From contig CAYXGZ010000007.1 in the NCBI GenBank assembly GCA_964464755.1, positions 1 through 64,000 on the forward strand: a stretch of DNA of 64,000 bases. The letters are read 5' to 3'. The notes under the pieces were generated by a model. It saw only the letters and a list, made by a program, of their open reading frames with translations, searched no databases and was not told the DNA's origin. Shown here piece after piece: positions 25,341-33,756 of the stretch (position 1 is its first letter; every line of letters starts with the position of its first letter). The stretch is from CAYXGZ01 sp964464755. Its GTDB lineage: Bacteria > Planctomycetota > MHYJ01 > JACPRB01. A program made the position numbers and the translations under genes.

Positions 25341-26195
25341 ATGATCCCCCTGTTGCTCGTCCTCGCCCTGGCCCAGGAGCCCGCCATGCAGGCCCCCTTC
25401 GACGCGATGGAGAAGGCGATCCGCGCCGGCGACGAGGCCGCGTTCCGCGCGGCTTGGCACCGCGCGGGCTATTCGGAAAACCTGGTCGGCGGCAGCGGCC
25501 TGCCCGGCCAGTCCGTGTTCAAGCAGGGCACCCGCAAGCGGTGGTACCCCAAGCCCGACCTCGAGGCGGCCGCGAAGCTCGGCGACGGCGCCGCGGCGAT
25601 CGTCCCCTGCAAGATCTGGTCCTGGGTCAACGAGGAGGCCAAGGACGCCGTCGACTTCCTCGTCGTCAAGCACGGCGGGGCCTGGGTCCTGCTCGGCGGC
25701 GGCGAGAACCGCAAGGAGGTCGAGGCGCTCGCCGCGAAGTGGCTGAAGAAGGAGATCGCCGAGCCCGCCGCCCTCGACGCCGCGACCTCGAAGGCCGCGG
25801 CCGCGATCTTCGACGCGCTCGAGAAGGCCCTCGCCGCCAAGGACGAGGCCGCCTTCAAGGCCCCCTGGCACGCCGACGCCTACGCGAGGAACCTGGTCGG
25901 CGGCAGCGGCATCCCCGGGTCCGACGTCTTCGCCCAGGGCACCCGCAAGAACTGGTACCCCAAGCCCGACCTCGGCGGCGCGACCGTCCTCGAGGGCGCG
26001 CTGGTCGTCCCCTGCGGGATCTGGTCCCGGGCCGAGGGCAAGGCGCTCGACAAGGTGGACTTCCTTCTCGTGAAGCAGGGCGACGCGTGGGTCATCCTCG
26101 GAGGCGGCGAGCGGCGCCCGGAGGTCCTGGCCCTGGCCGAGCGCTGGCGCAAGAAGGAACCCCTCGATCCCCCGACCGAGCCGCCGGAGAAGTAG
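25341..26195 (+). CDS. Secreted protein made of two tandem repeats
   Basis: The 284-residue product has a very short signal-like start (MIPLLLVLALAQEP). Two copies of a roughly 115-residue unit follow (about 17-130 and 155-265). Each contains NLVGGSG, GTRK, WYPKPDL and an LGGGE motif near its end. The repeats look like SnoaL/NTF2-sized domains, though I cannot prove that fold. Function unknown. Confidence 0.65.
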   Translation: MIPLLLVLALAQEPAMQAPFDAMEKAIRAGDEAAFRAAWHRAGYSENLVGGSGLPGQSVFKQGTRKRWYPKPDLEAAAKLGDGAAAIVPCKIWSWVNEEAKDAVDFLVVKHGGAWVLLGGGENRKEVEALAAKWLKKEIAEPAALDAATSKAAAAIFDALEKALAAKDEAAFKAPWHADAYARNLVGGSGIPGSDVFAQGTRKNWYPKPDLGGATVLEGALVVPCGIWSRAEGKALDKVDFLLVKQGDAWVILGGGERRPEVLALAERWRKKEPLDPPTEPPEK

Positions 26196-26220
26196 CCGAC
26201 GCCGGGGATCGGGGCCGTGG

Positions 26221-26226
26221 TAGATT
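26221..26226 (+). promoter_or_regulatory. -10 element (TAGATT), leaderless type
   Basis: TAGATT ends six bases before GTG 26233. It starts 25 bases after the stop of the previous gene, so neighbouring same-strand genes keep separate promoters. Confidence 0.5.
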
Positions 26227-26232
26227 GATCCC

Positions 26233-26970
26233 GTGATCCCGGCGCTCCTCTCGCTCCTGCTCCTGCAGGCCCCGGCCGACGGCCGGGCGATGAGCTTCGC
26301 CGGCCCGGAAGGCGCCACCCGCGAGGTCCTCGAGAAGGCCGCGGCCGTCCTCGCCAAGCGCTGCGAGGGCGTCGGCTTCAAGGGCATCACGACCAAGGTC
26401 GTCGAGGTCGAGGGCCGGGTCCGCATCGCGCTCGAGTCCGCCACGAAGATGGGCAAGACCCAGCAGGACCTCGTCGCCCGCCTCGGCGTCCTCAAGGGCG
26501 AGAACCTCGAGCTCCGGCTGACGTGGCGGCTCGGCCCCGACGAGCTCAAGCAGTTCCGGCCGCCGAAGGACGGGGACGCCGGGACCGCGCCCGCGGGAGC
26601 CCAGTGGTTCCCCAAGATCGCCGAGGACGGCGCCACGGGCTGGATCCTCATGCGGACCGTCCCCGCCGTGAAGCCCATCCCCAAGCTCGAGATCCCCACG
26701 AACACCTCGAGCGGCGACCGCGACTGCTACTACGAGATCCCGGCGGGCGACACGCCGACGCTGCGCGCGAACCCGCTGGTCCGCAGCGAGGCGGCGATGC
26801 TCCTGCTCGACGGGAAGGTCTTCGACGGGCCCGGGAAGCTCGACTTCGGCGCCGTCCAGTTCGGCCGGCCCCTCCGGCAGGCGCGGTACCACCTCGGCTT
26901 CCGCCCGCAGATCTTCGACGCCTCGCTCCGCTTCCCCCTGCCCGTGACGCTGACCTGCATCAAGGGCTAG
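26233..26970 (+). CDS. Secreted protein with SecD head-like segment
   Basis: The 245-residue product starts at GTG with a short hydrophobic leader (MIPALLSLLLLQAPADG). The segment EVLEKAAAVLAKRCEGVGFKG followed by KVVEVEGRVRI resembles the periplasmic P1 head of SecD. There is no transmembrane bundle, so it is not a translocase subunit. Role unknown. Confidence 0.5.
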   Translation: MIPALLSLLLLQAPADGRAMSFAGPEGATREVLEKAAAVLAKRCEGVGFKGITTKVVEVEGRVRIALESATKMGKTQQDLVARLGVLKGENLELRLTWRLGPDELKQFRPPKDGDAGTAPAGAQWFPKIAEDGATGWILMRTVPAVKPIPKLEIPTNTSSGDRDCYYEIPAGDTPTLRANPLVRSEAAMLLLDGKVFDGPGKLDFGAVQFGRPLRQARYHLGFRPQIFDASLRFPLPVTLTCIKG

Positions 26971-27036
26971 GGGCCCGCCCGGGTGGCGGCCGCGGCCGCG
27001 AGGACGGCGACTGGAGCCGCATCCTCCACGTCGAAG

Positions 27037-27065
27037 TTGTCCGCACCCGCGGGGCGGAGTACGCT
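27037..27065 (+). promoter_or_regulatory. Promoter with -35 TTGTCC and -10 TACGCT, leaderless
   Basis: TTGTCC (27037-27042) and TACGCT (27060-27065) are 17 bp apart, and the -10 ends eight bases before ATG 27074. Confidence 0.45.
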
Positions 27066-27073
27066 TCCTCGGG

Positions 27074-27385
27074 ATGGAGTTCTATCCTCCGGACGACCCT
27101 CGCAGCGGGCGCACCTTGCGCCTCTACGCCGCCCTCGCGGCGTTCCCGCCGCTGCACGGGCTGGCGATGTTGGTGCTCCTCCACAACTGCAACTCGGACC
27201 GCGTCGTGCCGGCCTTCAGCCTCCTGTCCGCCCTGCCCCCGGCCCTGGGCCTGCTTCTCTTCGTGATCCAGAGCCTGTTCCGAACGTTCTTCTGGGAATC
27301 GATGCTGGCGGCGGGCGGCGTCGTCCTTGCGTGCTGCCTCTGCAGCCAGGTCACGTACGTGTTCCTGGCCGCCATGAGCTGCTGA
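27074..27385 (+). CDS. Small membrane protein, paralogue A
   Basis: The 103-residue product has three or four hydrophobic segments (about 18-39, 44-66 and 72-98) and ends with Cys-containing helices. It is the same length as the next gene product and shares RTL(R/K)LY, HGLA, the IQ-LFR motif and overall spacing, so the two are a tandem duplication. No function recognised. Confidence 0.6.
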   Translation: MEFYPPDDPRSGRTLRLYAALAAFPPLHGLAMLVLLHNCNSDRVVPAFSLLSALPPALGLLLFVIQSLFRTFFWESMLAAGGVVLACCLCSQVTYVFLAAMSC

Positions 27386-27425
27386 GCGGGCCCTCCGGAC
27401 CGCGGGCTTCCCCTCAAGGTCGATG

Positions 27426-27454
27426 TTGCCGCCGGCCCGGCGACGTCGTACGTT
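27426..27454 (+). promoter_or_regulatory. Promoter with -35 TTGCCG and -10 TACGTT, leaderless
   Basis: TTGCCG (27426-27431) and TACGTT (27449-27454) are 17 bp apart, and the -10 ends eight bases before ATG 27463. It copies the layout of the promoter before the sister gene. Confidence 0.45.
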
Positions 27455-27462
27455 CAGTTCGA

Positions 27463-27774
27463 ATGCCGTCCCCACCGTCCGATTCACTTCGAGATCGCCG
27501 CACGTTGAAGCTCTACCATTTCCTGCTTGGCTTCGTTCTCGTCCACGGACTGGCGGTGTTCGTGCTCCGGGACTTAGACACGTGGAAGCACTTCGAGGTC
27601 GCCTACATCTGCCTGGCGGTGCTGCCCGTGGTCGCCGGGCTAGTCCTCCTGGGGATCCAGGGACTGTTCCGTGTGTTCTCTTGGGCATCGATCCCCGTGG
27701 CGGCGCTAGTGTTGACCTGCAGCAGTTGCTGGGGAGGCATCCTGGACGTCGTCTTCCGCCTCTGGGGCTGCTGA
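27463..27774 (+). CDS. Small membrane protein, paralogue B
   Basis: The 103-residue product aligns with the preceding gene product over its full length. Conserved features are RTLKLY, VHGLAVFVL and GIQGLFRVFSWAS. A similar Cys-containing C-terminal helix follows. The start at 27463 was chosen because it gives equal length to the paralogue and follows its own promoter. Function unknown. Confidence 0.6.
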   Translation: MPSPPSDSLRDRRTLKLYHFLLGFVLVHGLAVFVLRDLDTWKHFEVAYICLAVLPVVAGLVLLGIQGLFRVFSWASIPVAALVLTCSSCWGGILDVVFRLWGC

Positions 27775-27784
27775 GCGGCCCGCT

Positions 27785-29695
27785 CTACGGAAACCTCTTC
27801 TTGTAGACCTGCTTGCCCCCCGCCTTGCGCGTGAGCTCCAGCGTCGCCGATCCCTTGTCGGTGCGGAAGCCGATCACCAGCAGGTCCTCGCCGTCCGCCC
27901 GCTTCGCGCGGATCTCCACCCGCTGGCCCTTGCAGCTCCCCTCGAACGTCGTCCCCTCCTCCTCCGGCGCGAAAAGCGTCGCGCAGAACCAGCCCGGGGA
28001 CGTCGCCGACGCCACGAGCACGGGATGCTCCCCCAGCGACGGCGCCTTGAACGCCATCGTCCGCGTCTCGGTCGCCAGCTTGAACGGCGCGAAGTGCCGC
28101 ACGCGCAGCGCCGCGCCGCCCGCCTTGATCCGCGCCCCCTCCGCGTCGCGCTCCACCTCGTTCCCCGGCGCCGTGTGCAGGAGCGACTCGTACTTCCTCG
28201 CCCCGCCGCCCTTCACGACCTCGTCGATCACCACGAGGTAGGGCTTCCCCGGCGTCGTCACCCACGCGAACGTCCGCTGCGCCTTGAAGACCGGGTTGTA
28301 GTCCCGGTACCCGTAGGCCGGCGCCTGGTCGCCCGCCGCCAGCACCGCCACGTCGTCCGCCGAGTACGAGAGCAGCTTCCCCTCGACCACCTTGCCGCCG
28401 CCCGAGATCCCCTGCCCCTTCCCCTCCACCAGGACCAGGTTGTGCCCGATCGACTGCTGCGCGCTGCCCTCCTGGTCCACGTTGGAGTAGTTCGTGTCCA
28501 CGACGAACTCCGCGCCGTCCCCGTAGAGCGTGAACTGCCCCTGGTCCGACTGCCCGTGGCAGCCCGGCCGCCGCGCCCCGCATTCGAACGACGCCATCCA
28601 GTCCGCGTCGCCGAAGCCCGTCCGCGCGCTGACGAGACCCCGGCCCCGGAAGCGCAGGGCCCGGAACTCCGCCCCGGGCTCCGCCGAGGTCCCCGACTCC
28701 GCCTCCCAGAGGAAGCGGTACGGCGCCCAGGTCCCCTGCCCGGACTTCTCCCAGAGCCAGCGCGACGCCCCGTCCTTGTGGACCGCCGCCGCGTAGAGCG
28801 CGAGGTTGCCCGAGACCGTCCCGCCCGAGGCGTCGTTGAGCGGGTTCAGCTTCCTCGCCCCGGGCAGCAGGTCCGCCGTGATCCAGCGCAGCGCGCGCAC
28901 GAGGCGCCCGTCGCCGAGGAAGTCCGTCCCGCCGTGCCGCTTCAGCGACGCCGCGAACGGCAGCGCGAGCGCGAGGCCGAACTGCCCGTAGAGGTTGCCC
29001 TCGTAGCCCGCCCCGTCCTCGTCGAACGAGGTCTCGACGTAGGCCTTCACCTTCCGCGCCGCGAGGTCCACCCAGGCCTTCGCGTCGGGGTGCTCGCCCC
29101 AGAGCGCGAGGCCCGCGAGCCCGACTCCCGCCATCGCGGCCATCGAGTGGTTGTTCGCCTCGACGGTCGCCTCCCAGCTCTTCTTCTGCGAGATGCCCGC
29201 GTAGTTCGCCTCGGCGTTGCGGCGGACGATCCCGCCGAGGTTGGCCTTCGCCTTCGCGGAGAGGTACGGGTGCGCCCAGTCGTAGGCCATCGCCAGCCCG
29301 TAGAGCAGCTCGCCGCGCGGCATGAACTCGTTCGCCGGCAGCTTCTCCTCGATCGCGCGGACGTCGAGCGCCTCGAAGAGCGCGGAGATCCTCGCGCGGT
29401 CATCGTCCGAGGCGCCGACGAGCCCGTGGAACGCGATCGTGGCCGCCGTCTCGGAGAGCCCGTGGCAGCGCGACTGCAGGCTGCCGTAGTTCTCGAGGGG
29501 CTTCGCGGGATCCAGCGACTCGATCGCGCGGCGCGCGGCGGACTCGAGCTGGGAGCCGCCCTTCGCCCGCTCGCGCAGGCCGGGGAGGTCGTCGGGGGCG
29601 ATCACGACGCGGGGGTGGGCGGCCGGGACCTTGAGCGGGCCCGCCGCCTCCTGGAGGGGCGGCAGGAGCACGAGCGCGATCCAGGCGATCCGCAT
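27785..29695 (-). CDS. Secreted heparinase II/III-like polysaccharide lyase
   Basis: The 636-residue product has a signal peptide (MRIAWIALVLLPPLQEAAG). An alpha/alpha toroid (about 40-340) contains NNHSMAAMAGVGLAGLAL and GYEGNLYGQFGLALALPFAASL. The beta-sandwich half contains GQSDQGQFTLYGDGAEFVVDTNYS, shown here in two motifs: GQSDQGQF and EFVVDTNYSN. This two-domain layout is that of heparinase II/III and alginate-lyase-like enzymes acting on acidic polysaccharides in the periplasm. The substrate is unknown. GGAGGG precedes the start. Confidence 0.8.
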   Translation of the reverse strand: MRIAWIALVLLPPLQEAAGPLKVPAAHPRVVIAPDDLPGLRERAKGGSQLESAARRAIESLDPAKPLENYGSLQSRCHGLSETAATIAFHGLVGASDDDRARISALFEALDVRAIEEKLPANEFMPRGELLYGLAMAYDWAHPYLSAKAKANLGGIVRRNAEANYAGISQKKSWEATVEANNHSMAAMAGVGLAGLALWGEHPDAKAWVDLAARKVKAYVETSFDEDGAGYEGNLYGQFGLALALPFAASLKRHGGTDFLGDGRLVRALRWITADLLPGARKLNPLNDASGGTVSGNLALYAAAVHKDGASRWLWEKSGQGTWAPYRFLWEAESGTSAEPGAEFRALRFRGRGLVSARTGFGDADWMASFECGARRPGCHGQSDQGQFTLYGDGAEFVVDTNYSNVDQEGSAQQSIGHNLVLVEGKGQGISGGGKVVEGKLLSYSADDVAVLAAGDQAPAYGYRDYNPVFKAQRTFAWVTTPGKPYLVVIDEVVKGGGARKYESLLHTAPGNEVERDAEGARIKAGGAALRVRHFAPFKLATETRTMAFKAPSLGEHPVLVASATSPGWFCATLFAPEEEGTTFEGSCKGQRVEIRAKRADGEDLLVIGFRTDKGSATLELTRKAGGKQVYKKRFP

Positions 29696-29805
29696 TCGGT
29701 TCCCTCCGGCCTTCTGCCTCCGCGGGCCCGCGCTATCGGGGATTCGGCCCCCCGGCGACGGGCTTCCCCACTATGATGCCGCCTCACCCAACCAAGGAGA
29801 ACTGC

Positions 29806-30249
29806 GTGAAGACCCTGATCGTCGTGCTGGGCCTGGCCGGGATCGCGACCGCCGGCGCGCTGCAGGACGCCGCCAAGCCGACCGTCGCCGTGAAGTCGAC
29901 GGACGTCAAGTGGGGCGAGCACCCGTTCATCAAGGACGCCCACCTCTGCGTCCAGGGCGGGGATCCCGCCAAGGGGTCCTCGGTCCTCCTGATGCGCTTC
30001 CCCAAGGGCATGACGGTGCCGGCGCACTGGCACACGTCGGACGAGGTCGTGACGGTCGTCTCCGGCCGCGCGATCTTCGGCAGCGGCGAGACCGTCGACG
30101 CGGCCAAGGGCGTCGAGCTGGGCGTCGGGAGCTACATCAACATTCCCGGCAAGAACCCGCATTGGGCGATCGTCCAGGAGGAGCTCGTGATCTCCGTGAC
30201 GATGACCCAGGCCGCCGACATCCACATCTGCGGCGAGGCGAAGAAGTAG
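29806..30249 (+). CDS. Secreted cupin-domain protein
   Basis: The 147-residue product has a signal peptide (MKTLIVVLGLAGIATAGA) and one cupin barrel with the metal-site motif PAHWHTSDE (His74, His76, Glu80) and a distal His119. The start is a GTG with AAGGAG six bases upstream. It may bind a metal and a small ligand; no enzyme activity is assigned. Confidence 0.8.
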   Translation: MKTLIVVLGLAGIATAGALQDAAKPTVAVKSTDVKWGEHPFIKDAHLCVQGGDPAKGSSVLLMRFPKGMTVPAHWHTSDEVVTVVSGRAIFGSGETVDAAKGVELGVGSYINIPGKNPHWAIVQEELVISVTMTQAADIHICGEAKK

Positions 30250-30268
30250 TCCGTTCCGCGGATCGACC

Positions 30269-30301
30269 GGCCCCGGGGACTCCGGTCCCCGGGGTCTTTT
30301 C
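30269..30301 (+). terminator. Rho-independent terminator after the cupin gene
   Basis: GGCCCCGGGGA pairs with TCCCCGGGGTC (one G-U pair) around a six-base loop and is followed by TTTT. It separates the cupin gene from the convergent sigma factor gene. Confidence 0.75.
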
Positions 30302-30889
30302 TCATCGGGGCGCGCCGGCGCCCTCGCAGCATCCGCCCGGTTGCTTGCCGTCGGGCCGGGGCTCGCAGGCCACGACCCGCCCGCGCGCGTCGAGCGCGAC
30401 GTGGCAGCAGTCCTCGATGGCCTTGCGAAGCTGCTGCCGGCCCCGCCGCACGCGGGACTTCATCCCCGAAAGCGAGACGCCGAGCATCCCGGCCGCCTCC
30501 CGCTGGGGCAGCCCCTCGAGCTCCGTCAGCGTGAGCGCCTCGCGGTACGGCGAGGGCAGCGCCGCCACGAAGGGCGCGATGGACGCGGCGAGCTCGCGCT
30601 CGACGGACCCCTCGTCCTCCTCCGCGGCGGCCGTCTCCGGCCGCTCCCCCGTCACCGAGGGATGCCGCGCGGCCGCGCGCCGGTGATCGGAGATCGCGCT
30701 GCGCGCCACCCGGTACACCCAGGGCCCGAAGCGTTCCTCGTCGCGGAGCCCGGAGAGCCCTCGCTGCATCCGCAGGAAGACGTCCTGGAGCACGTCGTCG
30801 ACGTCCGCCCCCGGCACGCGGCGGGCGACGAACGGGCGCAGCCGCGCCTCGAGCTCGCTCCAGGCGCCCCGGGCCGCGGCGCGGATCAC
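30302..30889 (-). CDS. ECF sigma factor, SigZ-like with cysteine-containing C-terminus
   Basis: The 195-residue product has sigma region 2 (DVDDVLQDVFLRMQRGL) and region 4 with a helix-turn-helix (LTLTELEGLPQREAAGMLG). A C-terminal extension holds cysteines (EDCCHVALDARGRV, then GGCCEG), as in SigZ-type sigma factors. Its GTG overlaps the arsM stop (GTGA), so the two are translationally coupled. No anti-sigma gene is adjacent. The cysteines could sense arsenical or thiol stress directly; this is inference. Confidence 0.85.
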   Translation of the reverse strand: MIRAAARGAWSELEARLRPFVARRVPGADVDDVLQDVFLRMQRGLSGLRDEERFGPWVYRVARSAISDHRRAAARHPSVTGERPETAAAEEDEGSVERELAASIAPFVAALPSPYREALTLTELEGLPQREAAGMLGVSLSGMKSRVRRGRQQLRKAIEDCCHVALDARGRVVACEPRPDGKQPGGCCEGAGAPR

Positions 30890-31716
30890 GAGCCGGACTC
30901 CGTCGAGCAGCAGGCCGGGCCGCAGCAGGATTCCCCGCCGGGTTTCACGGCCTCGATCGTCGCCGAGGCGACGTAGTTCTCGACGCCCGAGCCCGGCCTC
31001 CACTCGCGGATGAACTCGCGGCTCGACTCCTGGACCTCGACGCGGACGTCCTCGAACCCCGCGTCGCGGAGCAGCGCGCGGAGCGATCCGGCGTCCGCCG
31101 CGCCCCCGATGCACCCGGTGACCGAGGAGAGGTCGCGGACCAGGGCCTCCGGCAGCGGCCGCGTGGCGACCACGTCCGAGACGGCCAGCCGCCCGCCGGG
31201 CTTCAGCACGCGGAAGGCCTCCCGGAAGACCGGGGCCTTGTCGGGACTGAGGTTGATCACGCAGTTGGAGAGGATCACGTCGACCGTCCCGTCGGCGACC
31301 GGAAGGTGCTCGATCTCGCCGAGCCGGAACTCGACGTTCGCGGCGCCGACCTTGCGGGCGTTCGCGCGCGCGACGGCGAGCATGTCCGGGGTCATGTCGA
31401 CGCCGATCACGCGCCCGGAGGGGCCGACCTGCCGGGCCGCGAGGAAGCAGTCGAAGCCGCCCCCCGCGCCGAGGTCGAGGACGGTCTCCCCGGGCCGCAG
31501 CGCGGCGATCGCGTGCGGGTTGCCGCAGCCGAGGCCGAGATTCGAGCCCTCGGGGACGGCGGCGAGCTGTTCCGGGGTGTAGCCGAGGGCCAAGCTGGCG
31601 CCCGGGGCGGGGCCGCAGCAGCCGGGGGAGCAGCCGGTCTCGCCCGCCGAGCGGGCCACCCGGCCGTACTGGTCGCGGACCGCCGCGCGGACGTCGTCCT
31701 TCGCTTGGTCGTTCAT
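30886..31716 (-). CDS. arsM: Arsenite methyltransferase
   Basis: The 276-residue product has the SAM-binding motif DLGAGGGFD (81-89) and the three conserved As(III)-binding cysteines of the family: Cys64 (LGCGNP), Cys152 (SNCVINLS) and Cys202 (TGCIGGA). Additional cysteines lie at both ends (GCSPGCCGP and CCGPACC). It methylates arsenite to organoarsenicals. AGGAGG precedes the ATG. It shares an operon with the sigma factor downstream. Confidence 0.95.
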   Translation of the reverse strand: MNDQAKDDVRAAVRDQYGRVARSAGETGCSPGCCGPAPGASLALGYTPEQLAAVPEGSNLGLGCGNPHAIAALRPGETVLDLGAGGGFDCFLAARQVGPSGRVIGVDMTPDMLAVARANARKVGAANVEFRLGEIEHLPVADGTVDVILSNCVINLSPDKAPVFREAFRVLKPGGRLAVSDVVATRPLPEALVRDLSSVTGCIGGAADAGSLRALLRDAGFEDVRVEVQESSREFIREWRPGSGVENYVASATIEAVKPGGESCCGPACCSTESGS

Positions 31717-31807
31717 CGTCGCACCTCCTGCCCCTGAAGACGCCGGCCCGGCGGAAAAGACGCAACGGGGCGGGAACTTCCGACCTCATTCTAACGGTCG
31801 GGGGAGG

Positions 31808-33055
31808 CTACTTCTTCCCGAGGATCTCCTGGATGGCCAGGTAGACCTCCTTGTGGCAGGCGGTGTGGCCGACGCCGGGCAGGAGCTGGCGCGAGAAGTT
31901 CGTGTAACCCCATTCCTTGAGCAGGGCCTCGGCCTGGTTCCACTGCTCGGTCAGCATCGCGAGGTGCCCGTCCTTGTCGCCCTGGAAGGCCCGCACCGGG
32001 ACGTCGCGCCCGCCCTCCGGCGCCTGCGCCGGCTTCGCGTAGAAGTTCGCGCAGGCCGGGAACGCGCCCCGCAGCCGAGCGGGCCGCGTGAACACGTTCC
32101 ACCAGGTGAGGTTGCCGCCGCCCGAGTAGCCCGTGATGAAGAACCGCTCCTCGCCGCCGTAGTCCTTCCTCACGTCCTCCAGCGCCGCGAGCAGCCCCGC
32201 GTCGTCCCAGGGCAGGCGCCCGGACTTGTCCACCTCGTCGAGCAGCGACTGGGGGTACCAGGGGTACTTGTCCTTGTTCAGCGAGTTCGTGTTCGCGAAC
32301 GTGCAGGGCGCCAGCAGGATCACGGGCACGTCGCCCCGGAATCCCGCGTGCCGCCGGCACTGCGCCTCGAAGCTGCTGCCCGCGCCGTCCACCACGACGA
32401 GCACCGGCCAGGTCCGCTCGGGGCTCCAGCCCTTCGGCAGCGAGAGGAAGTAGCGCAGCTCGTGCGCCGAGGCCTTCTTGAGCACCGGCTCCGCGGTCGA
32501 GTGCTTCGCCTCGAGGTCCCGCAGCGCCCGGGTCCGCGCCGGGTCCGCCGGGACCAGGCCCTCCTCGCGCGAGATCATCCGCGCCGCCCGCTTCCAGTCC
32601 TTCGCGAGCGCGCCGCGCCACTCCGCGTCGTACGCGGGCTGCACGCCCTTCGGGTCGAGCTCGAGGGCCAGGGCCCAGTACTCGTCGTAGCGCACGTCGT
32701 CCTTGTCCTCGTGCGGCTGGACCGCGAGCTGCCGCCAGAGGACCGAGACCTGCTTTCGGGTCGACGCCAGCTTCGCCGCGTGCTCCTTGAGGTCCGCCTC
32801 CGAGCCCCCGTCCTCCGCGGACTTCGCCGCTGCGGCCTTCCCGTTCGACGGATCCGCGGCCAGCGCGAGCTCGGCGGCCGCCTTCGCCTGGGCGCCCAGC
32901 TTCCGCTCCGCGCACCAGGCGGCGAGCTTCTCCCACGCGGCGCCGACGGCCTTCTTGAACTCCGCCTCGCGCGACGGCGCGGGCCCCTTGGCCTGCTGCC
33001 CCGACGCGGGGGCCAGCGACAGCAGCACGGCGAACGCGAGCGCGGCGGGTTTCAT
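31808..33055 (-). CDS. Secreted alpha/beta-hydrolase (esterase/depolymerase-like)
   Basis: The 415-residue product has a signal peptide (MKPAALAFAVLLSLAPASG). A roughly 180-residue helical N-terminal region follows. The catalytic domain has the nucleophile elbow GYSGGG (Ser311), an acid-residue region (QGDKDGH) and His397 (GVGHTACH). The oxyanion region is LVVVDGAG. It resembles polyhydroxybutyrate-depolymerase-like and dienelactone-hydrolase-like esterases. The substrate is unknown. Confidence 0.75.
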   Translation of the reverse strand: MKPAALAFAVLLSLAPASGQQAKGPAPSREAEFKKAVGAAWEKLAAWCAERKLGAQAKAAAELALAADPSNGKAAAAKSAEDGGSEADLKEHAAKLASTRKQVSVLWRQLAVQPHEDKDDVRYDEYWALALELDPKGVQPAYDAEWRGALAKDWKRAARMISREEGLVPADPARTRALRDLEAKHSTAEPVLKKASAHELRYFLSLPKGWSPERTWPVLVVVDGAGSSFEAQCRRHAGFRGDVPVILLAPCTFANTNSLNKDKYPWYPQSLLDEVDKSGRLPWDDAGLLAALEDVRKDYGGEERFFITGYSGGGNLTWWNVFTRPARLRGAFPACANFYAKPAQAPEGGRDVPVRAFQGDKDGHLAMLTEQWNQAEALLKEWGYTNFSRQLLPGVGHTACHKEVYLAIQEILGKK

Positions 33056-33123
33056 GGGGTCCTCGGGATGGCGATCAGGAAGGGAACAACCGGGGCCCGC
33101 CCCGCGTTGCCGGATTCCCGCTC

Positions 33124-33603
33124 CTACCGCCTCAGCGTGATCCGGAGCCGGGCGGACTGGGGCAGCACCCGGAGCAGTTCCCGGATCCGCTCGACGTTCT
33201 CCAGGTTCCGGACGTGCTTCTCGTGCTGGAGGATCCGGAACACCACCTTGTGGAAAGTCTCCAGCAGCTCCGGCTGCTCCAGCACCCCGGTTCCCGCCGT
33301 GTCGAAGGAGTTCAGCCATTTCGCAAACGACGATCCGGGGTTGATCTTCAACCCGGCCGCCACGTCGCACTGGGCCTCGAACAGCATCCCCAGGGACTCC
33401 ATCCAGAGCGTGCGCCCGTTGTGGTTCTGGGCCTCCAGGCAGTAATGGATGTCCAGGAAGCCCTCCTTGACGATCTCCCCGTCCGGCTTGTACTGGCAGC
33501 CGCAGTCCTGGCAGATCTTGATCCGGATCTTGTCCTTGACGTTCAGCGACCCGCAGTGGATGCAACTTCCCGGGTGTCGAAAGATCTCCTTGTCCGTCTG
33601 CAT
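33124..33603 (-). CDS. Zinc-ribbon protein of unknown function
   Basis: The 159-residue cytoplasmic product starts at ATG 33603 with GGAGG six bases upstream. It has a zinc ribbon (Cys14, Cys17, Cys31, Cys34) followed by an alpha-helical body. Its base composition is less extreme than that of neighbouring genes. I do not recognise the family. The 150 bp between it and the kinase gene hold its likely promoter and no other gene. Confidence 0.65.
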   Translation of the reverse strand: MQTDKEIFRHPGSCIHCGSLNVKDKIRIKICQDCGCQYKPDGEIVKEGFLDIHYCLEAQNHNGRTLWMESLGMLFEAQCDVAAGLKINPGSSFAKWLNSFDTAGTGVLEQPELLETFHKVVFRILQHEKHVRNLENVERIRELLRVLPQSARLRITLRR

Positions 33604-33756
33604 GAACGTCCTCCAACGTGTCCCGGGCGCCCCACCAGCGCCCGCCAACGGCTGGCCGGCAGGTGGACGCCGAATTCCCGGGGTTCTGGCGGTATTAGAC
33701 ACAAGGACGCGGGGAAAAGGACAGGGTTCAGACAGAATTGCAGTGAACCGGGGCTT

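Noticed and set aside
30302..31789. A single 495-codon fusion of methyltransferase and sigma factor
   Set aside because: The upstream part of that frame is the antiparallel-frame shadow of arsM. The true sigma factor starts at GTG 30889, overlapping the arsM stop.
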